DNA of 64,000 nt from Nocardioides szechwanensis (GTDB lineage Bacteria > Actinomycetota > Actinomycetes > Propionibacteriales > Nocardioidaceae): NCBI RefSeq assembly GCF_900103935.1, contig NZ_FNIC01000001.1, positions 862,804 through 926,803 on the forward strand, in the 5' to 3' direction. A program made the position numbers and the translations under genes. Each line of letters starts with the position of its first letter. The stretch's first letter is position 1. The notes beneath the pieces were generated by a model that did no database searches, had not been told where the DNA came from, and worked only from the letters and a program-made list of their open reading frames with translations. Shown here one piece after another: positions 19,267 through 31,107 of the stretch.

Positions 19267-20139
19267 TCAGGCCGGACCCTGCTGGCCCTGGCCCTCTTCG
19301 TCGCCACGCCGCTTGAGGTAGCGCTCGAACTCCCGGGCGATGGCCTCACCGGACGCTTCCGGCAAGTCGGCGGTGTCGCGGGTCTCCTCGAGGCTGCGCA
19401 CGTAGTCGGCGATGTCCTCGTCCTCCTCGGCGAGCTCGTCGACGCCGCGCTCCCAGGCGCGGGCGTCCTCGGGCAGGTCGCCGAGGGGGATGCTTACCTC
19501 GAGCAGGTCCTCGAGCTGGCCCAGCAGCGCCAGCGTCGCCTTGGGGCACGGGGGCTGCGCGACGTAGTGGGGGACCGCGGCCCAGTAGGACACGGCGGGT
19601 ACGTCGAGCTTCACGCAGGCGTCCTGGAACACGCCGACGATGCCGGTCGGTCCCTCGTACGTCGACTGCTCCAGCTTGAGCCGGTCGACCAGCTCCGGCT
19701 CGGTCGCGGTGCCGGTCACGGGGATCGGCCGGGTGTGGGGGGTGTCGGCGAGGAGCGCGCCGAGGGTGACCACCAGCTCGCCGCCGAGCTCGTCGACGGC
19801 TGCCAGCAGCTCGGCACAGAACTGCCGCCACCGCATGCTCGGCTCGATGCCGCGGATCAGGATGATGTCGCGGTCCAGGTCCGGCGGGGAGGCGATCGCG
19901 ATCTGGGTGCTCGGCCAGGTCAGGCGCCGGTAGCCGTGCTCGTCGGTGCCGACGATCGGGCGGTTGACCTGGAAGTCGTAGAAGTCCTCGGGATCGATGG
20001 CCCCCACGACCCGCGCGTTCCACACCTTCATCAGGTGGTCGACCACACCCGAGGCGGCGTCGGCGGCGTCGTTCCAGCCCTCGAAGGCCGCGATGACCAG
20101 CGGATCGACCAGCTCCGGCGCGTCCTCGATCTCGATCAC
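19267..20139 (-). CDS. PAC2-family protein
   Basis: The 290-residue protein belongs to the PAC2 family, named after a eukaryotic proteasome assembly chaperone: DPLVIAAFEGWNDAADAASGVVDHL, then LTLGALLADTPHTRPIPVTGTA and a central GIVGVFQDAC. The C-terminal 60 residues are acidic and helical (ELAEEDEDIADYVRSLEE...). Its biochemical role in bacteria is not settled; because this genome carries a 20S core particle, an assembly link is possible but not shown. The GTG at 20139 follows a TAGGCT -10 box. It is divergent from metH. Confidence 0.88.
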   Translation of the reverse strand: MIEIEDAPELVDPLVIAAFEGWNDAADAASGVVDHLMKVWNARVVGAIDPEDFYDFQVNRPIVGTDEHGYRRLTWPSTQIAIASPPDLDRDIILIRGIEPSMRWRQFCAELLAAVDELGGELVVTLGALLADTPHTRPIPVTGTATEPELVDRLKLEQSTYEGPTGIVGVFQDACVKLDVPAVSYWAAVPHYVAQPPCPKATLALLGQLEDLLEVSIPLGDLPEDARAWERGVDELAEEDEDIADYVRSLEETRDTADLPEASGEAIAREFERYLKRRGDEEGQGQQGPA

Positions 20140-20145
20140 GTGGGA

Positions 20146-20151
20146 AGCCTA
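20146..20151 (-). promoter_or_regulatory. -10 box (TAGGCT), leaderless start of the PAC2 gene
   Basis: The minus-strand TAGGCT ends 6 nt before the GTG at 20139. Confidence 0.55.
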
Positions 20152-20230
20152 GTCGGGGCGACACAGGCCCGCCGGGGAGCCGCCAAGGATTTCGTGGGGC
20201 CATTCGCGCGGTGTCACCATTCGGGAAACC

Positions 20231-20265
20231 CGTCCACTTCGTGGACGTGCTTCCTACGCTGGAAG
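20231..20265 (+). promoter_or_regulatory. metH promoter region with inverted repeats
   Basis: CGTCCAC-TTC-GTGGACG (20231-20247) sits where a -35 would be. TACGCT (20255-20260) is a plausible -10, framed by CTTCC...GGAAG (20250-20265). Transcription would start near 20267, leaving a leader of about 45 nt with a GAGGAG-like ribosome site before the GTG. The repeats could be operators. I see no cobalamin or SAM riboswitch pattern. Confidence 0.35.
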
Positions 20266-20311
20266 ACCGGCCCGCTCTCTCGGCGGACCGGGCGACCCTG
20301 AGAGGAGTCCC

Positions 20312-24049
<3,738 letters not shown>

Positions 24050-24053
24050 GGCG

Positions 24054-24707
24054 GTGCCGCCAGCGGCCGTCCTCTGGGACATGGACGGCACGCTGGTCGA
24101 CACCGAGCCCTACTGGATCGAGGTCGAGTACGAGCTCGCGGACGAGTACGGCGGCAGCTGGAGCCGTGAGCACGCCCTCCAGTTGGTGGGCAACGACCTG
24201 CTCTCCTCGGGCGTCTACATCCGTGAGCACATGGGCATCGACCTGCCGCCCGAGGAGATCGTCGAGCGGCTGCTCGACGGCGTGGTGGCCCGGGTCGAGC
24301 GCGAGGTGCCGTGGTGTCCGGGTGCCCGCGAGCTGCTGGTCGCGCTCCGCGAGGCGGAGGTGCCCCTGGCACTCGTGACGATGTCCTACGCCCGCTTCGT
24401 CGCCCCGATCCTCCATCACCTGCCCCCCAAGACCTTCTCGGTGATCGTGACCGGTGACCAGGTGACCAACGGCAAGCCCCATCCCGAGCCCTACCTGACC
24501 GCCGCCGCGGCGCTGGGAGTCGAGCCCCAGGAGTGCGTGGCCATCGAGGACTCCAACACCGGGACCATCTCGGCCGAGTCGGCCGGGTGCCGGGTGCTCG
24601 TCGTACCGAACCACGTCACCGTCGAGCCCGTCCCCGGGCGTCACTTCCGCGACTCCCTGGTCGGGCTGACCGTCGGCGACCTGGCATACTTGCCGTTCGC
24701 CAAGTAG
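24054..24707 (+). CDS. HAD-IA family phosphatase
   Basis: The 217-residue product has the four HAD motifs: LWDMDGTLVDTEP (nucleophile and acid-base Asp), LVTMS (Ser/Thr), KPHPEPY (Lys) and AIEDSNTG (acidic pair). The cap insertion between motifs I and II is helical, as in subfamily IA beta-phosphoglucomutase or phosphoglycolate phosphatase relatives. The substrate is unknown. The GTG start lies 4 bp after metH, so it is probably cotranscribed with it. Confidence 0.88.
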   Translation: MPPAAVLWDMDGTLVDTEPYWIEVEYELADEYGGSWSREHALQLVGNDLLSSGVYIREHMGIDLPPEEIVERLLDGVVARVEREVPWCPGARELLVALREAEVPLALVTMSYARFVAPILHHLPPKTFSVIVTGDQVTNGKPHPEPYLTAAAALGVEPQECVAIEDSNTGTISAESAGCRVLVVPNHVTVEPVPGRHFRDSLVGLTVGDLAYLPFAK

Positions 24708-24799
24708 TCCGGGGCGAGACCGCCCGGGGCCGAGCCAGAGGTAGTAGTACCACCGGACAATGGCGTGTCACCCCGCCTCGGTAAAGACTTAGGTCACTC

Positions 24800-24819
24800 C
24801 GGAGGGCGGCCACCCTCCG
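24800..24819 (+). other. Hairpin in the leader of the secreted-protein gene
   Basis: CGGAGGG and CCCTCCG form a 7-bp stem with a 6-nt loop, 10 nt upstream of the AAGGAG ribosome site of the gene at 24845. It could stabilise the mRNA, end upstream transcripts or modulate translation. Confidence 0.4.
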
Positions 24820-24844
24820 TTGGTATCTGAAGGAGCAAGTCAAC

Positions 24845-25243
24845 ATGTCGCCCCGGTCCCTCCTCGTCGTCACGCTCAGCTCGGTGCTGGGTGCAGCGGC
24901 GCTTGCTACTGCCCCGTTTGCAGTTGCAAGTGACGACGATGGTGTGGCCCGGGGCGCATGCTCCGACACCAGCACCAAGCGGCTGCGCGTCGTGCTCAAC
25001 GACGAGGGACGTCTCGACGTCATCGGCGTCGTCTGGAGCAACGACGACGACCTCTGGGACTGGCGGATGCTGCACGACGGAGACGTCTCGTTCAGGGGTG
25101 AGATCCGCGCCGACGGCGACTCCGACCGCTCCTTCCGGATCAAGCGCACGATGCTGGACTTCCCCGGCACCGACATCATCGCCTTCAAGGCCGAGAACCA
25201 GCGCACCGGCGAGACCTGCTTCGTCAAGGTCGACGACTTCTGA
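24845..25243 (+). CDS. Small secreted protein of unknown function
   Basis: The 132-residue protein has a Sec signal peptide (basic MSPR, hydrophobic core, cleavage after AVA at about residue 28). The mature part is about 104 residues, acidic at its start (SDDDG), with exactly two cysteines (about 39 and 125) that could form a disulfide joining its ends. The pattern of short strands (RLRVVLNDEGRLDVIGVVW, DTDIIAFKA-like) suggests a beta-sandwich. I do not recognise a family. It lies 23 bp upstream of a sensor kinase gene on the same strand, so it may act with the two-component system. Confidence 0.75.
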   Translation: MSPRSLLVVTLSSVLGAAALATAPFAVASDDDGVARGACSDTSTKRLRVVLNDEGRLDVIGVVWSNDDDLWDWRMLHDGDVSFRGEIRADGDSDRSFRIKRTMLDFPGTDIIAFKAENQRTGETCFVKVDDF

Positions 25244-25266
25244 TCGCCTCCCTGCTGCGCAGCCCG

Positions 25267-26523
25267 GTGGCGCGCTTCCTCGCGATCGGCGCCGTCACGC
25301 TGGTCGTGCTCGTCGTTGCCACCAACCTGCTGGCCGGCCAGGCCGCTGACCGTGAGGCGCTGGCGGAGGCACGGACCATCAACGAGGTGCTCGCGGAGTC
25401 GGTCGCCGGCCCTCTCCTGAGGGAGAAGCTCGTCCTCGGCAACCCAGCGGCGATCGACGCGTTCAACCGACGTGCCGTCGACCAGTTCGACGTCCAGGTC
25501 CTCTCCCAGGTCAACCTCTGGTCGAGCGAACGCCTCGTCTACTCCGACAACCCCGTGTTCGCCGGGCAGGAGTTCGAGCTGGGGCAGGAACGGCAGGACG
25601 TGCTGGAGAACGGGGGCACCGGCCAGGTCTACACAGACGAGACCGCGCAGACCCTCCTCACGGAGGATGCCGACGGGACGGTGCAGATCTTCACCCGCAT
25701 CGAGACCCCTCGAGGCACGCCGTTGCTCTTCGAGGGCTACTACTCCCTCGAGGACATCGAGGAGCGGCGCGCACAGATCTACCGCCCGTTCATGTGGATC
25801 ATCGTCGGCGCGCTGGTCCTGCTCCTGGTCCTGGTCACCCCGATCCTGCGGGTCCTCACCAAGCAGGTGACCAGCGCGGCCAAGGAGCGCGAGCGCCTGC
25901 TGCGCGCCGGCCTCGAGGCCTCCGACGCCGAACGCCGTCGGATCGCGCGCGACCTGCACGACGGCGTCGTCCAGGACCTCGCCGGTACGTCGTTCTCGAT
26001 CGCGGCCGCGGCCCGCGAGCCGGAGCTGGCCGACGGCGTCCGCGCGTCCCTTCACGCTGCCAACCAGGCGATCCGCGACACCCTCAAGTCCCTGCGTGCG
26101 CTCCTTGCCGAGATCCACCCGCCCGAGATCCAGGCCGACGGCCTCGCGTCGTCGCTCGCCGACCTGATCGCCCCCGCCGGCGCGCTCGGGATCCAGGCCT
26201 CGGTCAGCGTCGAGGGGGCGGAGACCGCCACCGACACCCAGGCCGCGCTGGTCTGGCGGGTCGCGCAGGAGGCCGTGCGCAACGCTCTGCGCCACGCCCA
26301 CCCCTCCACGATCGCAGTCACCGTGCGCAGCGACGGCAAGAAGCTGGTCCTCGAGGTGGTCGACGACGGCGTCGGCTTCGCCGCCGACGCAGCGCCCGCC
26401 GCCGACCGCTACGGTCTGCGTGGCATGAGCTCGCTGGTTCGCGACAGCGGCGGCCGGCTCGAGGTCCGTTCCTCCGCCGGTGAGGGAACCGCAGTGCGAC
26501 TGGAGGTGGGCGTCGATGCCTGA
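25267..26523 (+). CDS. Sensor histidine kinase, NarL/DegS type
   Basis: The 418-residue kinase has an N-terminal helix (FLAIGAVTLVVLVVATNLLAG), an extracytoplasmic domain of about 150 residues, a second helix (MWIIVGALVLLLVLVTPIL), a HisKA_3 dimerisation domain with the phosphorylated His in RRIARDLHDGVVQDLAG, and a HATPase domain with N box QEAVRNALRHA and G boxes DDGVGFA and GLRGMSSLV. The GTG at 25267 is the only good start after the preceding stop. The following response regulator overlaps it by 8 nt. The signal sensed is unknown; there are no GAF or PAS domains. Confidence 0.9.
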   Translation: MARFLAIGAVTLVVLVVATNLLAGQAADREALAEARTINEVLAESVAGPLLREKLVLGNPAAIDAFNRRAVDQFDVQVLSQVNLWSSERLVYSDNPVFAGQEFELGQERQDVLENGGTGQVYTDETAQTLLTEDADGTVQIFTRIETPRGTPLLFEGYYSLEDIEERRAQIYRPFMWIIVGALVLLLVLVTPILRVLTKQVTSAAKERERLLRAGLEASDAERRRIARDLHDGVVQDLAGTSFSIAAAAREPELADGVRASLHAANQAIRDTLKSLRALLAEIHPPEIQADGLASSLADLIAPAGALGIQASVSVEGAETATDTQAALVWRVAQEAVRNALRHAHPSTIAVTVRSDGKKLVLEVVDDGVGFAADAAPAADRYGLRGMSSLVRDSGGRLEVRSSAGEGTAVRLEVGVDA

Positions 26524-27160
26524 GGAGACCGAGACCCCCGCCGGTGCGCCGATCAAGGTGGTGCTCGTCGACGACCACGCGGTCATCCGGATGGGGCTCG
26601 CCCAGCTCCTCGCCGCCGTCAGCGACATCGAGGTCGTCGGCGAGGCGGCCAACGGCGAGGAGGCGATCGCGGTCGTCGAGGCCACGCGCCCCGACGTCGT
26701 CCTCATGGACCTGCAGATGCCCGGCATGGACGGCGTCACCGCCACCCGCCGGATTGTCGACGCCGGGCTGGCCGACGTACTCGTGCTGACGTCGTTCTCA
26801 GACAACGAGCGCATCGTCGGTGCCCTCGACGCCGGCGCCGTGGGCTACCTCCTCAAGGACGCCGACCCCGACGACGTCCTCGACGGCATCCGGGCGGTGA
26901 GCCGTGGGGAGTCACCCATCCACCCCCGGGCCGCACGTGCCCTGATCGGCACCCGCGCCGGGTCGACCAACGTCCAGCTGACCGCGCGCGAGGCGGAGGT
27001 GCTCGGGCTGGTCAAGGACGGGCTCGCCAACAAGCAGATCGCCCGCCGCCTGGGCATCAGCGAGCGCACCGTCAAGGCGCACCTGACCTCTGCCTTCGCC
27101 CGGATCGGGGTGGCCGACCGGACCCAGGCCGCGCTGTGGGTGGAGCGCCACGGCCTCTGA
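26516..27160 (+). CDS. Response regulator, NarL/FixJ family
   Basis: The 214-residue regulator has a receiver domain with acidic pocket VLVDDHAVIRMG, the phosphorylated Asp at about 65 in VVLMDLQMPGMDG, and Thr/Lys in VLTSF and YLLKDA. A C-terminal LuxR-type helix-turn-helix follows (LTAREAEVLGLVKDGLANKQIARRLGISERTVKAHL). The ATG at 26516 lies inside the 3' end of the kinase gene, giving tight coupling. Its targets are unknown; the adjacent secreted protein gene is one candidate. Confidence 0.92.
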   Translation: MPEETETPAGAPIKVVLVDDHAVIRMGLAQLLAAVSDIEVVGEAANGEEAIAVVEATRPDVVLMDLQMPGMDGVTATRRIVDAGLADVLVLTSFSDNERIVGALDAGAVGYLLKDADPDDVLDGIRAVSRGESPIHPRAARALIGTRAGSTNVQLTAREAEVLGLVKDGLANKQIARRLGISERTVKAHLTSAFARIGVADRTQAALWVERHGL

Positions 27161-27164
27161 CCCC

Positions 27165-28049
27165 TCAGGTCGACGCCGCGGTTGCGGTGGGCTCGGGCAG
27201 GGGCGGCGGCGTGCCGCCCCACTCGGGGCAGATCGCCTGGTGGGCGCACCAGTCGCACAGACGACTGCGGCGGGCCTGCCAGTCGCCCGTGTCCTGGGCG
27301 TGCCGGATGGCCGCCCAGATAGCCTCGACCTTGCGCTCGGTGCCGAGCAGGTCCTGCTCGTCGGGGACGTAGCGCACGATCTCGCCGTTGCCGAGGTAGA
27401 CCAGCTGCAGCATCGCCGGAACGACGCCGCGAGTGCGCCAGATGACGAGCGCGTAGAACTTCATCTGGAACAGCGCCTTCGCCTCGAACCCGGCGGCGGG
27501 GGAGCGTCCGGTCTTGTAGTCGACCACCCGGATGGCGCCGTCGGGCGCCACATCGATGCGGTCGACGAACCCGCGCAGCAGCAGCTTGGAGTCGAGCAGC
27601 GTCTCGACGTAGAGCTCGCGCTCTGCGGGCTCGAGGCGCCGCGGGTCCTCGAGGGTGAAGTAGCGGTCGAGCACCGAACGGCACGACGTGAGCCAGGCCG
27701 CCACGTCGGGCCCCTCGGACCCGAACATCTCGGCCACGGCGGGCTCGGCGTCGAGCAGCTCGTGCCAGGCGGGCACGAGGAGGTCTCGGGCCCGGTCGGG
27801 CGTGCGGTCGCCGGCCGGGAGGTCGAAGAGGTTCTCGAGGACGCGGTGGACGACCGTGCCGCGCACGGCGTCGGGGGAGTGGGGCTCGGGGATCCGGTCG
27901 ACGGTGCGGTAGCGGAAAAGCAGCGGGCAGGTCAGGAAGTCGCCGGCCCGGCTCGGCGACAGCGCGCCCAGCACGTCGACCCCGTCGACGGGGGTCGAGA
28001 CCCGCTCCGCGGGCGAGCCGGGAGCGGCGCTCGCGTCCTGGACGGTCAT
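27165..28049 (-). CDS. RecB-family PD-(D/E)XK exonuclease with Fe-S cysteines
   Basis: The 294-residue protein has a RecB-like nuclease core: LSPSRAGDFLTCPLLFRYR at the start, GTVVHRVLENLF, then the catalytic strands with RGFVDRIDVAP and IRVVDYKTGRSP (Asp and Asp-Tyr-Lys). One cysteine near the N-terminus (TCPL) and three near the C-terminus (LCDWCAHQAICPEW) form the four-cysteine pattern of Cas4/AddB-type Fe-S nucleases. Homologues sit next to trmI in many Actinobacteria. The ATG has a TAGGGT -10 with an 18-nt leader upstream. Confidence 0.9.
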   Translation of the reverse strand: MTVQDASAAPGSPAERVSTPVDGVDVLGALSPSRAGDFLTCPLLFRYRTVDRIPEPHSPDAVRGTVVHRVLENLFDLPAGDRTPDRARDLLVPAWHELLDAEPAVAEMFGSEGPDVAAWLTSCRSVLDRYFTLEDPRRLEPAERELYVETLLDSKLLLRGFVDRIDVAPDGAIRVVDYKTGRSPAAGFEAKALFQMKFYALVIWRTRGVVPAMLQLVYLGNGEIVRYVPDEQDLLGTERKVEAIWAAIRHAQDTGDWQARRSRLCDWCAHQAICPEWGGTPPPLPEPTATAAST

Positions 28050-28067
28050 GTCAGCCTCACACCAGCG

Positions 28068-28073
28068 ACCCTA
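28068..28073 (-). promoter_or_regulatory. -10 box (TAGGGT) of the RecB-like gene
   Basis: The minus-strand TAGGGT ends 18 nt before the ATG at 28049, leaving a very short leader containing GAGG. Confidence 0.45.
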
Positions 28074-28101
28074 GGCGACCGCACCGACAGGGGGCATCGG
28101 A

Positions 28102-28107
28102 TAGATT
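28102..28107 (+). promoter_or_regulatory. -10 box (TAGATT), leaderless start of the M50 protease
   Basis: TAGATT ends 6 nt before the GTG at 28114. Confidence 0.5.
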
Positions 28108-28113
28108 CGACGC

Positions 28114-29247
28114 GTGTCTGACCCCGCCCCACGCCCTGCTCCCCGCCCGCCGGGGACCTTCAAGCTGGGCACCATCGCGGGCAGCGACGTCCTCGTCTCC
28201 TCCTCGTGGTTCCTGATCGCCGGCCTCATCGCCGTGGTGATGGCGCCCCGCGTAGAGCAGGTGCAGCCCGACCTGGGTGCCTGGAAGTACGTCGCCGGGC
28301 TGGCGTTCGCGGTCATCCTCTACGGCTCGGTGCTGCTCCACGAGGCGTCGCACGCCGTCATGGCCCGCCGCTACGGGTTCCCGGTCCGCTCGATCACGCT
28401 GCACTTCCTGGGTGGCATGACGGCGATCGAGGGCGAGTCGCGCACCCCGAGGCAGGAGTTCTGGATCGCCGTGGTCGGCCCGCTGACCTCGCTCGCCGTG
28501 GGCGCGGTCGGCGTCGGGCTGTGGTTCGTGACCCCGGACGGGCTGCTCCTGATGGCCGTCGAGGGGCTGGCCGGCGCCAACCTGCTGGTCGGCGTCCTCA
28601 ACCTCGTGCCCGGGCTGCCGCTCGACGGCGGCCGGGTCCTCAAGGCCGCCGTGTGGCGGGTGACCGGCAACGCCCACCGCGGCACCATCGCCGCCGGGTG
28701 GGGTGGCCGGGTGACTGCGGGAGCGGTGCTGCTGTGGCCGATCGCGCAGGAGGCGCTCTTCGACACCCCGCCCGACGTGTTCGACTACGTCCTGTCGGTG
28801 GTGATCGCGATGTTCCTGTGGACCGGCGCCACCTCCGCCATGGCGTCGGCGCGCATCCGCTCGCGGCTCCCCGACCTGCACGCCCGTGACCTGGCCCGTC
28901 GTACCCTCGCGGTCCCCGACGACCTGCCGCTCTCCGAGGCCGTACGACGTGCGCAGGACGCCAAGGCGGGCAGCATCGTCACGGTCACCAGCACCGGACG
29001 GCCGGTCGGCGTCGTCAACGAGGCGGCCCTGCTGGCCACGCCCGAGGACCGGCGGCCCTGGGTCGCGGTCTCGAGCGTTGCCCGCACCCTCGGGGAGGGC
29101 TTGAGCCTGCCCGCCACGATCACCGGCGAGGAGCTGATCCTCGCGATCAGCCGCACCCCCGCAGCCGAGTACGTCCTGGTCGAGGAGGACGGAAGCGTCT
29201 ACGGCGTCCTGTCCACCGCCGACGTCGACCGCGCGTTTCGCCAGTGA
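28114..29247 (+). CDS. Site-2-like M50 metalloprotease with CBS domains
   Basis: The 377-residue membrane protease has the zinc motif LLHEASHAVMARRYGFPV in one helix and the third ligand motif NLVPGLPLDGGRVL in a later helix, with about six membrane segments overall. The C-terminal 130 residues carry a CBS-domain pair (LPLSEAVRRAQDAKAGSIVTV..GRPVGVVNEAALL, EYVLVEEDGSVYGVLSTADV). This is the SpoIVFB-like, CBS-containing class. The position just before trmI is conserved in Actinobacteria. The substrate is unknown. Confidence 0.92.
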   Translation: MSDPAPRPAPRPPGTFKLGTIAGSDVLVSSSWFLIAGLIAVVMAPRVEQVQPDLGAWKYVAGLAFAVILYGSVLLHEASHAVMARRYGFPVRSITLHFLGGMTAIEGESRTPRQEFWIAVVGPLTSLAVGAVGVGLWFVTPDGLLLMAVEGLAGANLLVGVLNLVPGLPLDGGRVLKAAVWRVTGNAHRGTIAAGWGGRVTAGAVLLWPIAQEALFDTPPDVFDYVLSVVIAMFLWTGATSAMASARIRSRLPDLHARDLARRTLAVPDDLPLSEAVRRAQDAKAGSIVTVTSTGRPVGVVNEAALLATPEDRRPWVAVSSVARTLGEGLSLPATITGEELILAISRTPAAEYVLVEEDGSVYGVLSTADVDRAFRQ

Positions 29248-29261
29248 CCGACCGGCGCCAG

Positions 29262-29267
29262 TAGGGT
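29262..29267 (+). promoter_or_regulatory. -10 box (TAGGGT), leaderless start of trmI
   Basis: TAGGGT ends 6 nt before the GTG at 29274. Confidence 0.55.
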
Positions 29268-29273
29268 TCCGCG

Positions 29274-30239
29274 GTGTCCACGACTCACCCCACCGGCGGC
29301 GACGTACCCCCTGAAGCCTGGTCCGGCGTCCACCGCGGCCCGCTGCGCGCCGGCGAGTGGGTCCGCCTGGTCGACGGCAAGGGACGCAAGCACAACATCT
29401 GCCTCGAGCCCGGCAAGACGTTCCACACCAACCGGGGCGGCATGTCGCACGATGACCTGATCGGTCGCGAGGAGGGCTTCACCGTCACCTCGACGTCGGG
29501 TGGTGAGTACCTCGTCTTCCGCCCGCTGCTCTCCGAGTTCGTGGTGTCGATGCCCCGCGGTGCCGCGGTGGTCTACCCCAAGGACGCCGCGCAGATCGTG
29601 GCCATGGCCGACATCTTCCCCGGGGCCGACGTCGTGGAGGCCGGGGTCGGCTCGGGCGCGCTCACCTGCTCGCTGCTGCGTGCGGTGGGGCCGCACGGGA
29701 AGCTGACGTCGTACGAGCGACGCGAGGAGTTCGCCGACGTCGCCCGCCGCAACGTCACGCAGTTCTTCGGTGCCCCGGAGGGCGAGACCCACCCGGCGTG
29801 GTCCCTGCGCCTCGGCGACCTCGCCGAGGAGCTCCCGGCCTCCGGCGAGCGCTACGACCGCGTGATCCTGGACATGCTGGCCCCGTGGGAGTGCCTCGAC
29901 GCCACCGCCGACGCGCTCCGTCCCGGCGGCATCGTGTGCGCCTACGTCGCCACCACGACCCAGCTGTCGCGCTTCATGGAGACCGTCCGCCTGCACGGCG
30001 GGTTCACCGAGCCCCAAGCCTGGGAGTCGCTGGTGCGCGACTGGCACGTCGAGGGCCTCGCCGTACGCCCCGGTCACAAGATGATCGGCCACACCGCGTT
30101 CCTGGTCACCGCCCGCCGGATGGCCCCGGGGCAGGTGGCGCCGCTCAAGCGCCGCCGGCCGGCACCGGGGGCCTACGGGCCCGACTACACGGGGCCACGG
30201 GCGCCCGAGGCTGTCGACGAGCCCGAGACGTCGGAATGA
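29274..30239 (+). CDS. trmI: tRNA (adenine58-N1)-methyltransferase TrmI
   Basis: The 321-residue enzyme methylates N1 of adenine 58 in the T loop of tRNAs. It has an N-terminal beta-barrel (LRAGEWVRLVDGKGRKHNICLEPG) and a SAM-binding domain with VVEAGVGSGALTCSLL, a conserved SYERREEF, and the catalytic-motif region VILDMLAPWECL. The C-terminal tail is proline- and acid-rich. The GTG start follows a leaderless -10. Its stop overlaps the start of the glutamine amidotransferase gene (ATGA). Confidence 0.94.
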   Translation: MSTTHPTGGDVPPEAWSGVHRGPLRAGEWVRLVDGKGRKHNICLEPGKTFHTNRGGMSHDDLIGREEGFTVTSTSGGEYLVFRPLLSEFVVSMPRGAAVVYPKDAAQIVAMADIFPGADVVEAGVGSGALTCSLLRAVGPHGKLTSYERREEFADVARRNVTQFFGAPEGETHPAWSLRLGDLAEELPASGERYDRVILDMLAPWECLDATADALRPGGIVCAYVATTTQLSRFMETVRLHGGFTEPQAWESLVRDWHVEGLAVRPGHKMIGHTAFLVTARRMAPGQVAPLKRRRPAPGAYGPDYTGPRAPEAVDEPETSE

Positions 30240-30967
30240 AGCCGTTCCTGCTCCTGTCGATCCGCGCCGAACCGGCCGCGGTGGGCGAGGAGTACGACGC
30301 GTTCTGCCGCTTCCTGGGCGTCGCGCCCTCCGACCTGCACGCCCGGCAGCTCGCGGCCGAGCCACTGGGTGAGCTGTCGCTCGACGACTGGTCCGGCATC
30401 CTCCTCGGCGGCGGAGCCTTCACCGTCTCGGACCCGGAGGAGACCAAGACCGACGCCCAGCGGCGCACCGAGGACGACCTCGCGGTCCTGCTCGACCAGG
30501 TCGTCGCCGCCGACTTCCCGTTCCTCGGCGCCTGCTACGGCATCGGCACGCTCGGCACCCACCAAGGCGGCCTCGTCGACACGGCGTACCCCGAGCCCGT
30601 GGGGCCGCTGTGGATCACGGTCACCGACCAGGGCGCCAAGGACCCGCTGTTCGCCGGCGTGCCACCGAGGTTCGCGGCGTACGGCGGCCACAAGGAGGCG
30701 CTCTCGCAGCTCCCCGGACACGCCACCCTGCTGGCCACCTCCGAGGCATGCCCGGTGCAGGCGTTCCGGGTCGGGGAGAACGTCTACGCGACCCAGTTCC
30801 ACCCCGAGCTCGACCTGCCCGGCGTCCGCACCCGGATCGACGTCTACTCCACCTACGGCTACTTCGACCCCAGCAAGGCCGAGACGCTCAAGGACCAGGC
30901 CGGCCAGGTCGCCGTCGACCACCCCATGGCCCTCCTCGCCAACTTCGCGCGCCGCTACGCCCGCTGA
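30236..30967 (+). CDS. Class I glutamine amidotransferase
   Basis: The 243-residue protein has the class I triad: the nucleophile Cys in FLGACYGIGTLG, and His and Glu in VYATQFHPELD. It resembles free-standing GMP synthase-like amidotransferases. The glutamine-derived ammonia acceptor is unknown, and no synthase partner is adjacent. It overlaps trmI by 4 nt and precedes the mpa promoter, so it closes the trmI operon. Confidence 0.88.
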   Translation: MKPFLLLSIRAEPAAVGEEYDAFCRFLGVAPSDLHARQLAAEPLGELSLDDWSGILLGGGAFTVSDPEETKTDAQRRTEDDLAVLLDQVVAADFPFLGACYGIGTLGTHQGGLVDTAYPEPVGPLWITVTDQGAKDPLFAGVPPRFAAYGGHKEALSQLPGHATLLATSEACPVQAFRVGENVYATQFHPELDLPGVRTRIDVYSTYGYFDPSKAETLKDQAGQVAVDHPMALLANFARRYAR

Positions 30968-31078
30968 CCCTCCGGGCATGCGGCTGGCCCGGCGGCCTGG
31001 TGGAGGGCAGTAATCGGGCCGGTCCCAAATCGTGACCAAGACCGCGGGTCATCCCCTTCCGTAGCGGGTCGGCACGGG

Positions 31079-31084
31079 TAGGGT
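31079..31084 (+). promoter_or_regulatory. -10 box (TAGGGT) of mpa
   Basis: TAGGGT is followed by a leader of about 17-23 nt with a strong AGGAGG (31094-31099), so mpa is not leaderless, unlike dop, pup and pafA. GTGACCAA-GACCGC at 31032-31045 just upstream looks like a decayed repeat arm. Confidence 0.5.
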
Positions 31085-31107
31085 CGCAAGAACAGGAGGT
31101 GGGCCTC

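Noticed and set aside
20140..20311. Cobalamin or SAM riboswitch before metH
   Set aside because: Only about 170 bp, no B12-box or SAM-type conserved core visible; the likely leader is about 45 nt.
25267..27160. Identification of the two-component pair as DevS-DevR for the dormancy-like island
   Set aside because: The kinase has no GAF domains, which DevS/DosT carry, and no GGGACC site lies at its own promoter; it is kept as a separate system.
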